Shown here in pieces: positions 26,977-35,648 of a DNA stretch of 64,000 nt. Numbering within the stretch: position 1 is the first letter of the stretch; each line of letters opens with the position of its first letter. This DNA comes from Bacteroidaceae bacterium (lineage in GTDB: Bacteria; Bacteroidota; Bacteroidia; Bacteroidales; Bacteroidaceae): NCBI GenBank assembly GCA_024682395.1, contig JAIKZH010000012.1, positions 28,625 through 92,624 of the forward strand, in the 5' to 3' direction. Position numbers and translations under genes: made by a program. The notes below the pieces were generated by a model. That model was not told the origin of the DNA and did not search any database. It was given only the letters and a program-made list of their open reading frames with translations.

Positions 26977-27753
26977 ATGGCAACAAGTAAAGCAAATATA
27001 TTAAAGCGTTTACAACACTGGATGGACAGTAAGCATGGTCAGATGCTCCTTAATTACGCATATAGCTGGGGTGCTTCAATCGTTATCCTTGGTGCGTTAT
27101 TCAAGTTGACTCATATCGCCGGTGCTGATATCATGCTCTTTATCGGTATGGGTACAGAGGTTATCGTGTTCTTCCTCTCTGGTTTCGAACGTCCATATGA
27201 TGTGAACAAAAAAGATAAAAAAGAGGAAGTGGCAGAAGAAAATCCTCAGCAACTTGCTGGCGGTACAGTCATTGTCGGTAATGGTGTGCCTGCTGGTAGT
27301 ACAGTTGTGATTGGAGGCAGCCCTTTACAAAACTCTGCAAATGCAAACGAGGCCTCTCAAAGTGCCACAAGCGATGTTGACGCATCACAATTGGCTGGTG
27401 CAATAGCAACATCTTCTGCAGTAGCTTCTGCTCAGTTCCAGACTATGTGTCCTGAGATGCAAGAAGCAACAAAGAATTATGTTGATCAACTTAATGAACT
27501 TACAGATCTTCTTAAGCAAGTAGCAGAACAATCAGCACGTCTCACACGCGATTCAGAGGAAATAGAGAATATGAACCGTACACTTACTGGTATTAATAAA
27601 TTCTACGAAATGCAACTTCGTAGCGTAAGTGTTCAGAGCGCAACTGTTGATGATGTCAATGCTCAAACAAAGAAATTGGCTGAGCAACTCGAAGAACTCA
27701 ATAGCGTTTATGCACGTATGGTTGAGGCTCTTAAGGTGAATATGAATAAGTAA
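26977..27753 (+). CDS. porL: T9SS inner-membrane motor protein PorL/GldL
   Basis: This 258-residue protein has two TM helices near the N-terminus (LLNYAYSWGASIVILGALFKL and ADIMLFIGMGTEVIVFFLSGF) and a long cytoplasmic helical C-terminus (about 130-258) with heptad character. In known systems PorL forms a pentamer around the PorM TM dimer and uses the proton gradient. The Glu of the second helix (GTEVIVFF), which is functionally important in GldL, is present. Confidence 0.95.
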   Translation: MATSKANILKRLQHWMDSKHGQMLLNYAYSWGASIVILGALFKLTHIAGADIMLFIGMGTEVIVFFLSGFERPYDVNKKDKKEEVAEENPQQLAGGTVIVGNGVPAGSTVVIGGSPLQNSANANEASQSATSDVDASQLAGAIATSSAVASAQFQTMCPEMQEATKNYVDQLNELTDLLKQVAEQSARLTRDSEEIENMNRTLTGINKFYEMQLRSVSVQSATVDDVNAQTKKLAEQLEELNSVYARMVEALKVNMNK

Positions 27754-27781
27754 GTACACTGACAATATAGACATTAATATA

Positions 27782-29350
27782 ATGGCTGGAAGTAAAAGGA
27801 AATTATCACCACGTCAGAAGATGATAAATCTGATGTATGTCGTACTGATGGCGATGCTTGCATTAAACGTCAGTAGCGATGTGCTGAATGGCTTCTCGTT
27901 GGTTGATGAGGGATTGAATCGTTCTAAGGAAAATACAATTACTCAGAACAAAAATATATATAATGCGTTGGACGATGCCATGAAGCAGAATCCGGAGAAA
28001 ACAAAGGATTCATATGATAAGGCTCGTCAAGTACGTTTGTTGTCCGATTCTTTGTATAACTTCGCTGAGGAACTCAAGTGGAAAATTGTTCGCAAAGCAG
28101 ATGGTGAAGACGGAAATATCCATGACATCAGAGGTAAGGAGAATCTTGAGGCTGCAACTCATGTTATGCTTGCTCCTGGCATTGGACAAGGACGTAAGTT
28201 GCGTAATGCCATCGATTCTTATCGCGAACGAATCCTAAAAATGGTCAATGATGAGGCTCAGAAAAAAATCATTGCTAACAACCTGTCAACTGAGGTTCCA
28301 AAGAAAGGTAAACTTTTAGGTAAGAATTGGCAAGAATATATGTTCGAGAATACTCCTGTAGCTGCTGCGGTTACATTGCTGACTAAACTTCAGAATGATG
28401 TGCGTCATGCAGAAGGAGAAATTCTTCACCAATTGGTTGCAAATATCGACATAAAGGATGTTCGTGTAAACGAGATTAACGCATATGTTATCCCAAGTTC
28501 ACAGACTGTGGTTCGTGGCGGACGTTTTTCTGCACAGATTATAATGGCTGCTGTTGATACCACTTCACGTCCTGATATTTATATCGGAAACACTCTGTTG
28601 AAATCAGGTAACGGACGTTATGAAACTGTGTGCAACTCTATAGGCGATTTCGTACTTAGAGGCTATATGGTTATGCGTAACGGAAATGGCGAAGAAATAC
28701 GACGTGAATTCGCTCAACCATACACCGTAGTGGAACCTGCTGCAACAGTTAGTGCAACTATGATGAATATGCTTTATGCTGGTTATCAAAACCCTATAAG
28801 CGTTTCTGTACCTGGTATTCCGATTAATAAAGTTAATGCAACTATGTCGGGTGGTTCACTCACAAAGAAAGATAATGGTTCGTATATAGCCGTACCGTCA
28901 AAAGTGGGTGAGGATGTAACTATTACAGTAACAGCAGAAAATGAAGGACGTCAACAGGAAATGGGTAAATTTACTTTCCATGTACGTAAATTACCTGATC
29001 CTACACCTTATATCTCATTTAGTGATGATAAAGGTAATACCAACAGATATAAAGGTGGAAGACCAATCAGTAGATCTGTGTTGTTGAACTCGAAAGGAAT
29101 CAATGCTGCTATTGATGACGGACTTCTTGATATCCAGTTCCGTGTGGTTGGATTTGAAACAACATTCTTTAATGGAATGGGTGATGTGATACCAGAAATC
29201 TCAAAATCAGCAGATTTCACAGATCGTCAGCGTGATATGTTCCGACGTCTCCAACGTGGAAAACGATTCTATATCTCACGTGTGCATGCAATCGGTCCTG
29301 ATGGTATTGAACGTACATTGCCAACATCTATGGAAGTCATTGTAAATTAA
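27782..29350 (+). CDS. porM: T9SS protein PorM/GldM
   Basis: The 522-residue product has the typical PorM start SKRKLSPRQKMINLMYVVLMAMLALNVSSDVLNGF, a single TM helix followed by a long periplasmic part with four domains. It partners PorL in the inner membrane and reaches through the periplasm towards the PorK/N ring. Length agrees with the family. It starts 28 nt after porL. Confidence 0.95.
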   Translation: MAGSKRKLSPRQKMINLMYVVLMAMLALNVSSDVLNGFSLVDEGLNRSKENTITQNKNIYNALDDAMKQNPEKTKDSYDKARQVRLLSDSLYNFAEELKWKIVRKADGEDGNIHDIRGKENLEAATHVMLAPGIGQGRKLRNAIDSYRERILKMVNDEAQKKIIANNLSTEVPKKGKLLGKNWQEYMFENTPVAAAVTLLTKLQNDVRHAEGEILHQLVANIDIKDVRVNEINAYVIPSSQTVVRGGRFSAQIIMAAVDTTSRPDIYIGNTLLKSGNGRYETVCNSIGDFVLRGYMVMRNGNGEEIRREFAQPYTVVEPAATVSATMMNMLYAGYQNPISVSVPGIPINKVNATMSGGSLTKKDNGSYIAVPSKVGEDVTITVTAENEGRQQEMGKFTFHVRKLPDPTPYISFSDDKGNTNRYKGGRPISRSVLLNSKGINAAIDDGLLDIQFRVVGFETTFFNGMGDVIPEISKSADFTDRQRDMFRRLQRGKRFYISRVHAIGPDGIERTLPTSMEVIVN

Positions 29351-29385
29351 TAATTGTATAATCAAGAAATAACTCAATAGATATT

Positions 29386-30576
29386 ATGAAAAGAGTATTC
29401 ATCGCATTTCTCGGTTTCTGTTTGACTCTTTATGTGGGAGCTCAGCCAGCAAGAAGCCGCGTGGCACAAAATAATCAACGATTAGCCAATGCCAACAAGT
29501 CTAATGTATCCAGTCGTGCTGCATTGATGTTCCCGACAGCAGTTGATGTTCCTGAGGATGTTGCATGGCGTCGTGATATATATCGTTTCCTCGATCTTAC
29601 AAAAGACGAGAACGCTGCATTGTATTATCCGATTGAACCTCATGACGGAAAGATAAACCTTTTCACTTTGTTGTTCCAACTTTTTAGTAAAGGTCAGATT
29701 CCTGTGTATAATTATGATCAAAGTGGTCTTGAAAACTTCTCTAAGGAAAATCGTATGCACTTTAGAGAGTTTCTCGATAGATATGAGATTGATTATCAGA
29801 TAAATGGTAATTCTATCGATGTTATCCCAGGAAGTATCCCATCTTCTTCCGTTAAAGGTTATTATGTTAAGGAAAGCAGTTATTATGATCAGAACACTTC
29901 TACATATCATTCTCGTGTAGTTGCATTATGTCCAGTGTTGTTTGACTTGTCTTTCGATAACTCAATGATGTATGACAACTACAACGATAGTTTTGATGAT
30001 GAAGAAGATGATATGGGTGATGATATGGCAATAAACTCAGAAAAGCAATCAAAAGATGAGATGTATGCAAAAAAACCTATGTTCTGGGTTAAACTTTCTG
30101 ATGTTGAGGCTTATTTGAGCCAGCATATGGTGATGACAAGCAATATCAACAATGCTGCAGTTATGTCTATGGCTGATTTCTTTGCCACAAACAAGTATAA
30201 GGGTGATATTTATATGACTAATAACATGCAAGGTAAGACTCTTGAAGAGGTGGCAACAAGTCGCCAACTTGCATCTCGCAAAGAACAAAAACCTGCTACT
30301 GTGGTTGAGAAAGAACAGAATTATATAGAGAAACAACTTGTTGATTTCGAGCAACATATTTGGACTGCTCCTGTGGACTCAGCCGAACTTGCTAAGAAAG
30401 ATTCTATCGCTGCAGCTAAACAGAATAGTTCAAAAACAAGACGAACAGTAGAGAAGGCATCAAGAACAAATACTCGTAGTACTGCTCGTGCTTCTCGAAA
30501 GAAAGAAAAATCTCCTTCCTCAAGTGGTAGCTCAGGTAATGCACCACGCGTGTCAGTACGTCGTCAGCGTCACTAA
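29386..30576 (+). CDS. porN: T9SS periplasmic protein PorN/GldN
   Basis: The product (396 residues) has a signal peptide (to VGAQPA). It has the PorN/GldN domain starting with the block DVAWRRDIYRFLDLTKDENAALYYP and containing PMFWVKLSDVEAYLSQ. The C-terminus is a disordered, Lys/Arg/Ser-rich tail. An acidic run (DDEEDDMGDD) interrupts the domain. PorN complexes with PorK to form the large outer-membrane-attached ring. It ends the contiguous T9SS gene set. Confidence 0.94.
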   Translation: MKRVFIAFLGFCLTLYVGAQPARSRVAQNNQRLANANKSNVSSRAALMFPTAVDVPEDVAWRRDIYRFLDLTKDENAALYYPIEPHDGKINLFTLLFQLFSKGQIPVYNYDQSGLENFSKENRMHFREFLDRYEIDYQINGNSIDVIPGSIPSSSVKGYYVKESSYYDQNTSTYHSRVVALCPVLFDLSFDNSMMYDNYNDSFDDEEDDMGDDMAINSEKQSKDEMYAKKPMFWVKLSDVEAYLSQHMVMTSNINNAAVMSMADFFATNKYKGDIYMTNNMQGKTLEEVATSRQLASRKEQKPATVVEKEQNYIEKQLVDFEQHIWTAPVDSAELAKKDSIAAAKQNSSKTRRTVEKASRTNTRSTARASRKKEKSPSSSGSSGNAPRVSVRRQRH

Positions 30577-30635
30577 TTCGCATATACAGAGGTGCTCAGT
30601 ATTTATGAATTGATTATTAAGTAAAAAAAATATTT

Positions 30636-31385
30636 ATGTCTTTAATAATATGTCCAGAATGTGGTGTACATGTTTCTAATAAAGCGAAACTATGTCCAAA
30701 CTGCGGATATCCTAATCCTGGTGGAAATCCGGAGATAAAGGAAGAAGATGTAACTTCTAATGCTTCAATACCGTCAAATGATAAAACTGAGCAGATTAAC
30801 GAACCTAAAGCGGATTCAAATCAATCTGTTTCGAATCCTCAGGTGCTTGAGCAACCAAAAGCAGAAGATACTTCAAACAAAGAAGCCAATTATAAATATA
30901 AGTATAAACCACGTCGCAATACCAACAGAACATGTTGTTGGGTGGTTATCGTTCTTATATTATTATTTATTCTTGGTATATTGGCAATAGTGTGGATTTC
31001 TGCTGCAGCTATCAAGAAATATAATGGCAATACGATAGAAACTATCACAACAGAGGAAAGTGAATACGATCCGGATTATTTTGATAAACCAGATCACAAT
31101 GACGATGATGTGTTTTTATTTGATGACGATGAGGAAGATGAAGATGCAGAAGAATCAGTTGATGATGATGCAGAATTAGAAATGAAACAATCAGAAGGTG
31201 ACACTCATTCTTCGATTTCTATTTCAAAGAATCATATAAATATAAAAGTGGACAAGGTGGTGCCACCGTCATCAACCGAGTTGCCAACGAAACCTTCTGT
31301 GTCACATGACTCAAAACCAGCTAATACACACAATTCTGAACCATCAGCAACAGATGAACCAGTAATAGAAAGTGATTTCCAATAA
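30636..31385 (+). CDS. Zinc-ribbon single-pass membrane protein
   Basis: The N-terminus holds a zinc-ribbon (CPECGVHVSNKAKLCPNCGYP, four Cys, residues 6-26). A disordered linker, a basic stretch and one TM helix (CCWVVIVLILLFILGILAIVWI, about 106-127) follow. The C-terminal half is very acidic (DDDEEDEDAEESVDDDAELE) and low-complexity. It follows porN by 60 nt and ends in a strong bidirectional terminator, so it may be the last gene of the T9SS transcript. Function is unknown; similar zinc-ribbon membrane proteins are common in Bacteroidota. Confidence 0.75.
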   Translation: MSLIICPECGVHVSNKAKLCPNCGYPNPGGNPEIKEEDVTSNASIPSNDKTEQINEPKADSNQSVSNPQVLEQPKAEDTSNKEANYKYKYKPRRNTNRTCCWVVIVLILLFILGILAIVWISAAAIKKYNGNTIETITTEESEYDPDYFDKPDHNDDDVFLFDDDEEDEDAEESVDDDAELEMKQSEGDTHSSISISKNHINIKVDKVVPPSSTELPTKPSVSHDSKPANTHNSEPSATDEPVIESDFQ

Positions 31386-31418
31386 CAAAACAGCCACCCT
31401 CAGGGTGGCTGTTTTGTT
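31384..31418 (+). terminator. Bidirectional intrinsic terminator between convergent genes
   Basis: A perfect 17-bp stem (31384-31400 with 31402-31418) with flanking A and T runs; the core is CAGCCACCCT / AGGGTGGCTG. It overlaps the stop codon of the zinc-ribbon gene and faces the minus-strand genes that follow. Confidence 0.92.
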
Positions 31419-31429
31419 ATTTATGATTG

Positions 31430-31570
31430 CCAATTTTTAATTCTCAATTGTGGCTCTATCACCTATTGCGCAGCAATATCCTCAAGGAAATCGAATCCAG
31501 TTGAAAGTTCTAAGGAACTATGCTAATTATCAATTATCAATTCTCAATTGCGCTCTGCGCCCTGATTTTC
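31430..31570 (+). repeat. Dispersed intergenic repeat fragments
   Basis: The gap holds short repeated units: AATTATCAATTATCAATTCT-like runs, a small hairpin AGTTCTAAGGAACT (31507-31520), and a unit ATTGCGCAGCAATATCCTCA (31468-31487). That unit recurs inverted near 35057-35076 and partly at 35504-35521. These are non-coding repeats of the kind scattered between Prevotella genes. Confidence 0.6.
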
Positions 31571-31579
31571 AACTCGATA

Positions 31580-32251
31580 TCACATCAAAGGTTTTAGTTT
31601 TTCGGCTTTAACTTGAGCACGTGTTTTAAGATTGAAATGCCACCATTCAGTATTGAGAACCTTGAAACCACCCTCAGCCATTACAGTACGTAGTAACTGA
31701 CGATTTCTTACGGCTTCGGTTGTAATCACTTTTTTGCTTAACATCTCGTTCTCGTATTTAGGTTGAGAAGCCAATCCCATAAAATCGACTTTAGTTCCCA
31801 TAGGAATGGTATCTCCTTTAGCATCACAGATACTTATGTCAACAGCAAAACCATAGTTGTGCAGTCCGCCTCCGTTAGCAGGATTGCTTACGTATATGTT
31901 TTTGGATGTGCCTTTTACCACATTCCACATTTTCTGTTGGACAGACATCGGACGTGTAGCATCAAAGATAATCAAACTATATTCAGGGTGTCGTTGCTTC
32001 AGTTTTGCCTGAGCTTTCTTCAATGCAATGGCAGCATCGGGATGTAGGTAAGCCTCTTTGAGATTGGTGTATAGAATCTTACCTGTGAAATTATCCGGAC
32101 GTGTGTACATAAGGCTTACATGTATGGATGAATCCACATCGTGTATGTTGACAAATCCTTGTGATTTGATTCGGTCAGACAGACTTTGTGCCATGCAGGT
32201 GCTACAGCAACATAATCCGAAAATAAATGATATTAATGAGTTTCTATTCAT
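31580..32251 (-). CDS. D-alanyl-D-alanine dipeptidase (VanX/DdpX type, M15D)
   Basis: VanX-type enzymes are zinc peptidases that split D-Ala-D-Ala. This 223-residue protein has a signal peptide (CMAQ), so it is exported to the periplasm. Zinc ligands are visible in GGGLHNYGFAVDISICD (His and Asp) and in NTEWWHFN (the second His), with the catalytic Glu in EWWHF; FDATRPMSVQQKMW supplies the substrate-binding Arg. A periplasmic location suggests cell-wall peptide recycling rather than vancomycin resistance, and no vanHA-like genes are near. It follows the DUF3943 gene by 25 nt. Confidence 0.9.
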   Translation of the reverse strand: MNRNSLISFIFGLCCCSTCMAQSLSDRIKSQGFVNIHDVDSSIHVSLMYTRPDNFTGKILYTNLKEAYLHPDAAIALKKAQAKLKQRHPEYSLIIFDATRPMSVQQKMWNVVKGTSKNIYVSNPANGGGLHNYGFAVDISICDAKGDTIPMGTKVDFMGLASQPKYENEMLSKKVITTEAVRNRQLLRTVMAEGGFKVLNTEWWHFNLKTRAQVKAEKLKPLM

Positions 32252-32276
32252 GATGTATGTTTATTGAAGTACGATT

Positions 32277-33833
32277 CTAAATTGAGTAAATGAAACCACA
32301 TTTCCATTCATGACTTAATGCTTTTACGTTGTTAAAGTATTTATAGTGTGAACATCGTCTGTAGTATTCATATTCAATATTAAAACGTATGTTTTTGTTG
32401 AGATTTACAAGTCCATATATTGATTGTGTGAAGATTAAGTGATGTCCTTTATCTCCCATTGTATTTATCAATTCCTTGTTTTCAATTTTGTGTATGAGTT
32501 TCTCAGGTGAATACCCATTAGGAGTGAACAATTGCATTATGTATATGCTTGTTCCAAAAGATGCTTTTTGATTTAATGTGAAATGCGCAGTGTTTCTTAT
32601 GCTGTAGCCAAGACCATAATTATATCTACGTACACTATAGTAGTCGGAACTGCTACCTCCGAAAGGAACGGCACTTAGCATGAAATCATTAAACAAACAA
32701 ATCTTGTCTGTCTCGTGTTGTGCATAAACACCTCCACCGAAACTGACAGCCTCACTGATTAATGAGAAATTATGTGGTTTGGGACTATTCTTTGAGTAGT
32801 GGTCCACATATTTTAGGTTTTGATACAAACCGAAATCGAAACTCCATTTGTCAGAATTCTTTATCTGAATATCGGCTAATCTTCCGCTAATCTCAGCAAG
32901 ACCTATCGTAGGGTGGTTTGAATCGATATTAGCTAATAACGATATGCTGAAAAGATCGAAAGGTTTGGATTTGCCCCCGTCTGATGAGAAACGTTCACCA
33001 TAATTAAAATAGAAATCAATATATGGAACATATAAATTATCACCATTACCTCTTTCTTCCTTCATGTTACGATAACCAAGTCCCATTTCAATAGAATATG
33101 GTTGTGGCGCATAGCGTTTTCCACGTGAAGGACTAACTCGCCACATCTCTCCTGATAATATACGATCTAATGCACGTACGGGGTTTAATGCAATGCCCAC
33201 CATCTCGCGTATTACTCGATTAATTCCTACTTTTGAGTCGTCTAATATTATATCAGTAGCCCTGTTTGTGACTTCTCCTACAGCAGCACCTCCAATACCA
33301 GTTGAAAGCATATCGTTGATGGCAGGTTCGTTGGTCTCACACATATATTCCCATGTAAAACTTCCCAAAACAGGGTAAAACAATGACGCACCATAACTCA
33401 GACCTGCATTTCGTGCAGCATTATAGCACATGGCACCATGGTAGGGATGTGCAAATTGATTGCCAGAGAAACTATCGTTGTCCCATACTGGATTATTTGA
33501 GAAGTGTTTGTGTAAAACATCATGAGTTATTTCTGAGTATTCACGTGCTTGTACAAATCTGTCCCAAGCCAGTACGGCCACATCAATACCAATATCAGTA
33601 TATAGGGCTTTCCAAGGATTCGGTTGTATAACGACTAAAGTGTCAACACCAACAAGTTTTTGTTGGTGCATAATTTTACCTGTTACTTTATCTACCCAGA
33701 CAGAATCTTTATGTAATGACAAGCCATTCTTGTCAGAGTTGATGCTGTCAGTCAATAAAGTATTTGCCTCACTTGGCAGATTTGTCAAAAGTGCAATAAT
33801 AAAAACTAATATACGCAATATTTTGGTCGGCAT
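32277..33833 (-). CDS. DUF3943 outer-membrane-associated protein
   Basis: The protein is read from the ATG at 33833 because a good signal peptide (MPTKILRILVFIIALLTNLPSEA) begins there; an in-frame ATG 75 nt upstream would add a charged extension. The DUF3943 domain lies at about residues 65-240 and contains WDNDSFSGNQFAHPYHGAMCYNAAR and GSFTWEYMCE..NEPAINDMLSTGIGGAAVGE. The C-terminal half consists of alternating strands expected of an outer-membrane barrel. Function of the family is unknown. It is the middle gene of the minus-strand trio. Confidence 0.85.
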   Translation of the reverse strand: MPTKILRILVFIIALLTNLPSEANTLLTDSINSDKNGLSLHKDSVWVDKVTGKIMHQQKLVGVDTLVVIQPNPWKALYTDIGIDVAVLAWDRFVQAREYSEITHDVLHKHFSNNPVWDNDSFSGNQFAHPYHGAMCYNAARNAGLSYGASLFYPVLGSFTWEYMCETNEPAINDMLSTGIGGAAVGEVTNRATDIILDDSKVGINRVIREMVGIALNPVRALDRILSGEMWRVSPSRGKRYAPQPYSIEMGLGYRNMKEERGNGDNLYVPYIDFYFNYGERFSSDGGKSKPFDLFSISLLANIDSNHPTIGLAEISGRLADIQIKNSDKWSFDFGLYQNLKYVDHYSKNSPKPHNFSLISEAVSFGGGVYAQHETDKICLFNDFMLSAVPFGGSSSDYYSVRRYNYGLGYSIRNTAHFTLNQKASFGTSIYIMQLFTPNGYSPEKLIHKIENKELINTMGDKGHHLIFTQSIYGLVNLNKNIRFNIEYEYYRRCSHYKYFNNVKALSHEWKCGFIYSI

Positions 33834-33922
33834 TTTATAATAGAAGGTATTTATATATAATAATTTATCAAATTTATCAGTTTTCCTTAATCTTTTTACT
33901 ATAAGCATATAATATGGTTCGT

Positions 33923-34939
33923 TTATTCAACTCTGGTTGGATAGTTTCCTCTTTGTTCTTCAAAACTCTTAGGCGATTTCTTGAATTTCATGCTGTCGTC
34001 GATTAATGTCTCAGGAGTGAGTTTTGGTGCGACAGGCAGATCTATCTCAAACGAGCGCATTGCAATCTGAATCCTTTTTGATTCATCTATCGAATTGTCA
34101 CATGCAATAAAATGTTTTACAGCCATGATTGCTGTTTTGGTGGCATTTAATTTGCCATTAGCTGAATATCCGGCAATATGTGGAGTGGCAATATCTACTA
34201 ATTCAATTAATTCAGTGTCCACGTTAGGTTCGTTTTCCCACACGTCAATCACGGTATTACTAATCTTTCCTTCTTTTATCGCTTTTTTAAGTTCGTTGCC
34301 ATCAACCACACCTCCTCTGCTGGCATTGATGAATACAGGTTTTTTCTTGAGCTTGTCGAAAAACTCTTTATCAGCAAGATGATATGTTGCATATTTACCA
34401 CATTTACATAAAGGCGTATGAAAAGTAATGATATCAGCATTTTCACAAATGTCGTCAAGTGTGGTGAATCCCATACCGGCCTCACTTTCTCCTCGTTCGG
34501 CACGAGGTGGGTCACACATTAGTACGTTTAATCCCTCTTTCAGACAATCCTCAACAACTAATTTGCCTACATGTCCTACACCAATAACTCCAATTGTTAA
34601 TCCTTTTTGGAGTTTGTTCAAGACTTTTAAAGCATTATGAACATATGTACACACAGATTTAGCATTGCATCCAGGACAATTTGTCCATTTTATCCCAGAT
34701 GACTCACAATAGAATGTATCTATATGGTCATAACCGATTGTCGCCGTTATTATCAGTCTTACCTTAGAACCTTCAAGAAGTTCTTTGTTGCAGTTGGTAC
34801 GTGTACGGACAATCAAGATGTCTGCATCCTTTACATCAGCTGCAGCGATTTTTGCACCAGGTAGATAAATGACACTATCGGCAATCTGTTCTAAATATCC
34901 CTTTATGAAAGGAATCTTATCATCAATGACAATCTTCAT
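33923..34939 (-). CDS. pdxB: 4-phosphoerythronate dehydrogenase PdxB
   Basis: PdxB oxidises 4-phosphoerythronate in the DXP-dependent route to pyridoxal phosphate. The 338-residue protein shows the start MKIVIDDKIPFIKG, the substrate motif TATIGYDHID, the NAD-binding glycine motif GVIGVGHVG, the HTPL block and NASRGGVVD. The catalytic His lies in DIATPHIAGYSANGK. It is somewhat shorter than the enterobacterial enzyme (about 378 residues), mainly in the C-terminal dimerisation region, as is usual in Bacteroidota. It is the promoter-proximal gene of the minus-strand trio. Confidence 0.94.
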   Translation of the reverse strand: MKIVIDDKIPFIKGYLEQIADSVIYLPGAKIAAADVKDADILIVRTRTNCNKELLEGSKVRLIITATIGYDHIDTFYCESSGIKWTNCPGCNAKSVCTYVHNALKVLNKLQKGLTIGVIGVGHVGKLVVEDCLKEGLNVLMCDPPRAERGESEAGMGFTTLDDICENADIITFHTPLCKCGKYATYHLADKEFFDKLKKKPVFINASRGGVVDGNELKKAIKEGKISNTVIDVWENEPNVDTELIELVDIATPHIAGYSANGKLNATKTAIMAVKHFIACDNSIDESKRIQIAMRSFEIDLPVAPKLTPETLIDDSMKFKKSPKSFEEQRGNYPTRVE

Positions 34940-34996
34940 TTTTGCTTTAGTCTCTCAGAATGTGTATTTTAGTTAATAATACTATTAATAGTTTTG

Positions 34997-35004
34997 CAAA
35001 GATA
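34997..35004 (-). promoter_or_regulatory. -7 promoter box of pdxB
   Basis: On the minus strand the sequence reads TATCTTTG, matching TAnnTTTG, 57 nt before the pdxB ATG. No good -33 element was found. Confidence 0.55.
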
Positions 35005-35086
35005 CAAATTTTAATTAATTGATGATTGATAATTGAAAATTATTTTGTGCATCCCTGAGGATATTGCTTTGCAATATTTATTCTTT

Positions 35087-35200
35087 TTATAACTTCGTTA
35101 GAAATCTTGACGAACCGAATACAGAGATGTAAGTTTACTTACAATCTATGTTGAGGTGAGGATTAGATTATGTAAATCTCGGACTCTTCGAGTCTGAAAT
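35087..35200 (+). repeat. Structured intergenic repeat, copy 1
   Basis: Its core begins GAAATCTTGACGAACCGAAT and runs through GTTGAGGTGAGGATTAGATT to a short terminal hairpin (GACTCTTCGAGTC). The copy at 40362-40479 is nearly identical over the core. Internal stems AGATGTAAG/CTTACAATCT and AGATT/AATCT can form. Confidence 0.85.
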
Positions 35201-35210
35201 CTTTATTGAG

Positions 35211-35310
35211 GAAATCTTGACGAACCGAATACAGAGATGTAAGTTGACTTACAATCTATGTTGAGGTGAGAATTAGATTATTTAAATCGAGGGCTCTACG
35301 AGCCAGAAAT
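35211..35310 (+). repeat. Structured intergenic repeat, copy 2
   Basis: Direct neighbour of copy 1 with few changes. Its terminal hairpin has different but still complementary arms (GGCTCTACGAGCC), which suggests the stem, not its exact bases, is conserved. Confidence 0.85.
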
Positions 35311-35402
35311 AGGCAAGTTGTAAACAACTTGTTGAGATTCATTGATTATGAATAATTATCAATTATTGCGCTCTTGCGCCACATTTCTAGTTCGAGGAAC
35401 TT

Positions 35403-35483
35403 AAGATTTACATAATCTAATCCTCACTTCAACAAAGTTTAAGAATGTACTCTTATCTTTGTATTCGGTTTGTCAAGGTTTCA
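35403..35483 (-). repeat. Structured intergenic repeat, inverted diverged copy
   Basis: The reverse complement matches the repeat from GAAACCTTGACAAACCGAAT through GGATTAGATTATGTAAATCT with several substitutions in between. The adjacent hairpin here is AGTTCGAGGAACT. Confidence 0.75.
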
Positions 35484-35576
35484 GGCTTTAGCCATAATGA
35501 ACTAATATTGCACAGCAATATACTTTCAATTTTCAACTTAAGAAATGTTAGTAGTCTTAAAAATAGGTAATTTATT

Positions 35577-35606
35577 TTGTAGTTCACTCAATTTGCACTA
35601 ACTTTG
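35577..35606 (+). promoter_or_regulatory. Promoter of purL
   Basis: TTG at 35577-35579 and TAACTTTG at 35599-35606 are separated by 19 nt, the Bacteroidota optimum. Transcription should begin near 35612, giving a leader of about 37 nt. Confidence 0.75.
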
Positions 35607-35648
35607 CACAAAATTAGTATATACAAGATAACTACAAACCAAAAAGAT

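Noticed and set aside
31580..32251. Vancomycin-resistance role for the VanX-type dipeptidase
   Set aside because: The protein has a signal peptide and there are no vanH/vanA-like genes; periplasmic wall-peptide turnover is more likely.
35101..35310. CRISPR-like tandem repeat
   Set aside because: Only two direct copies of about 100 bp with almost no spacer, and further copies elsewhere in the other orientation; no cas genes.
35604..35648. TTG start that would lengthen PurL by 15 residues
   Set aside because: It overlaps the promoter box TAACTTTG; the conserved start is the ATG at 35649.
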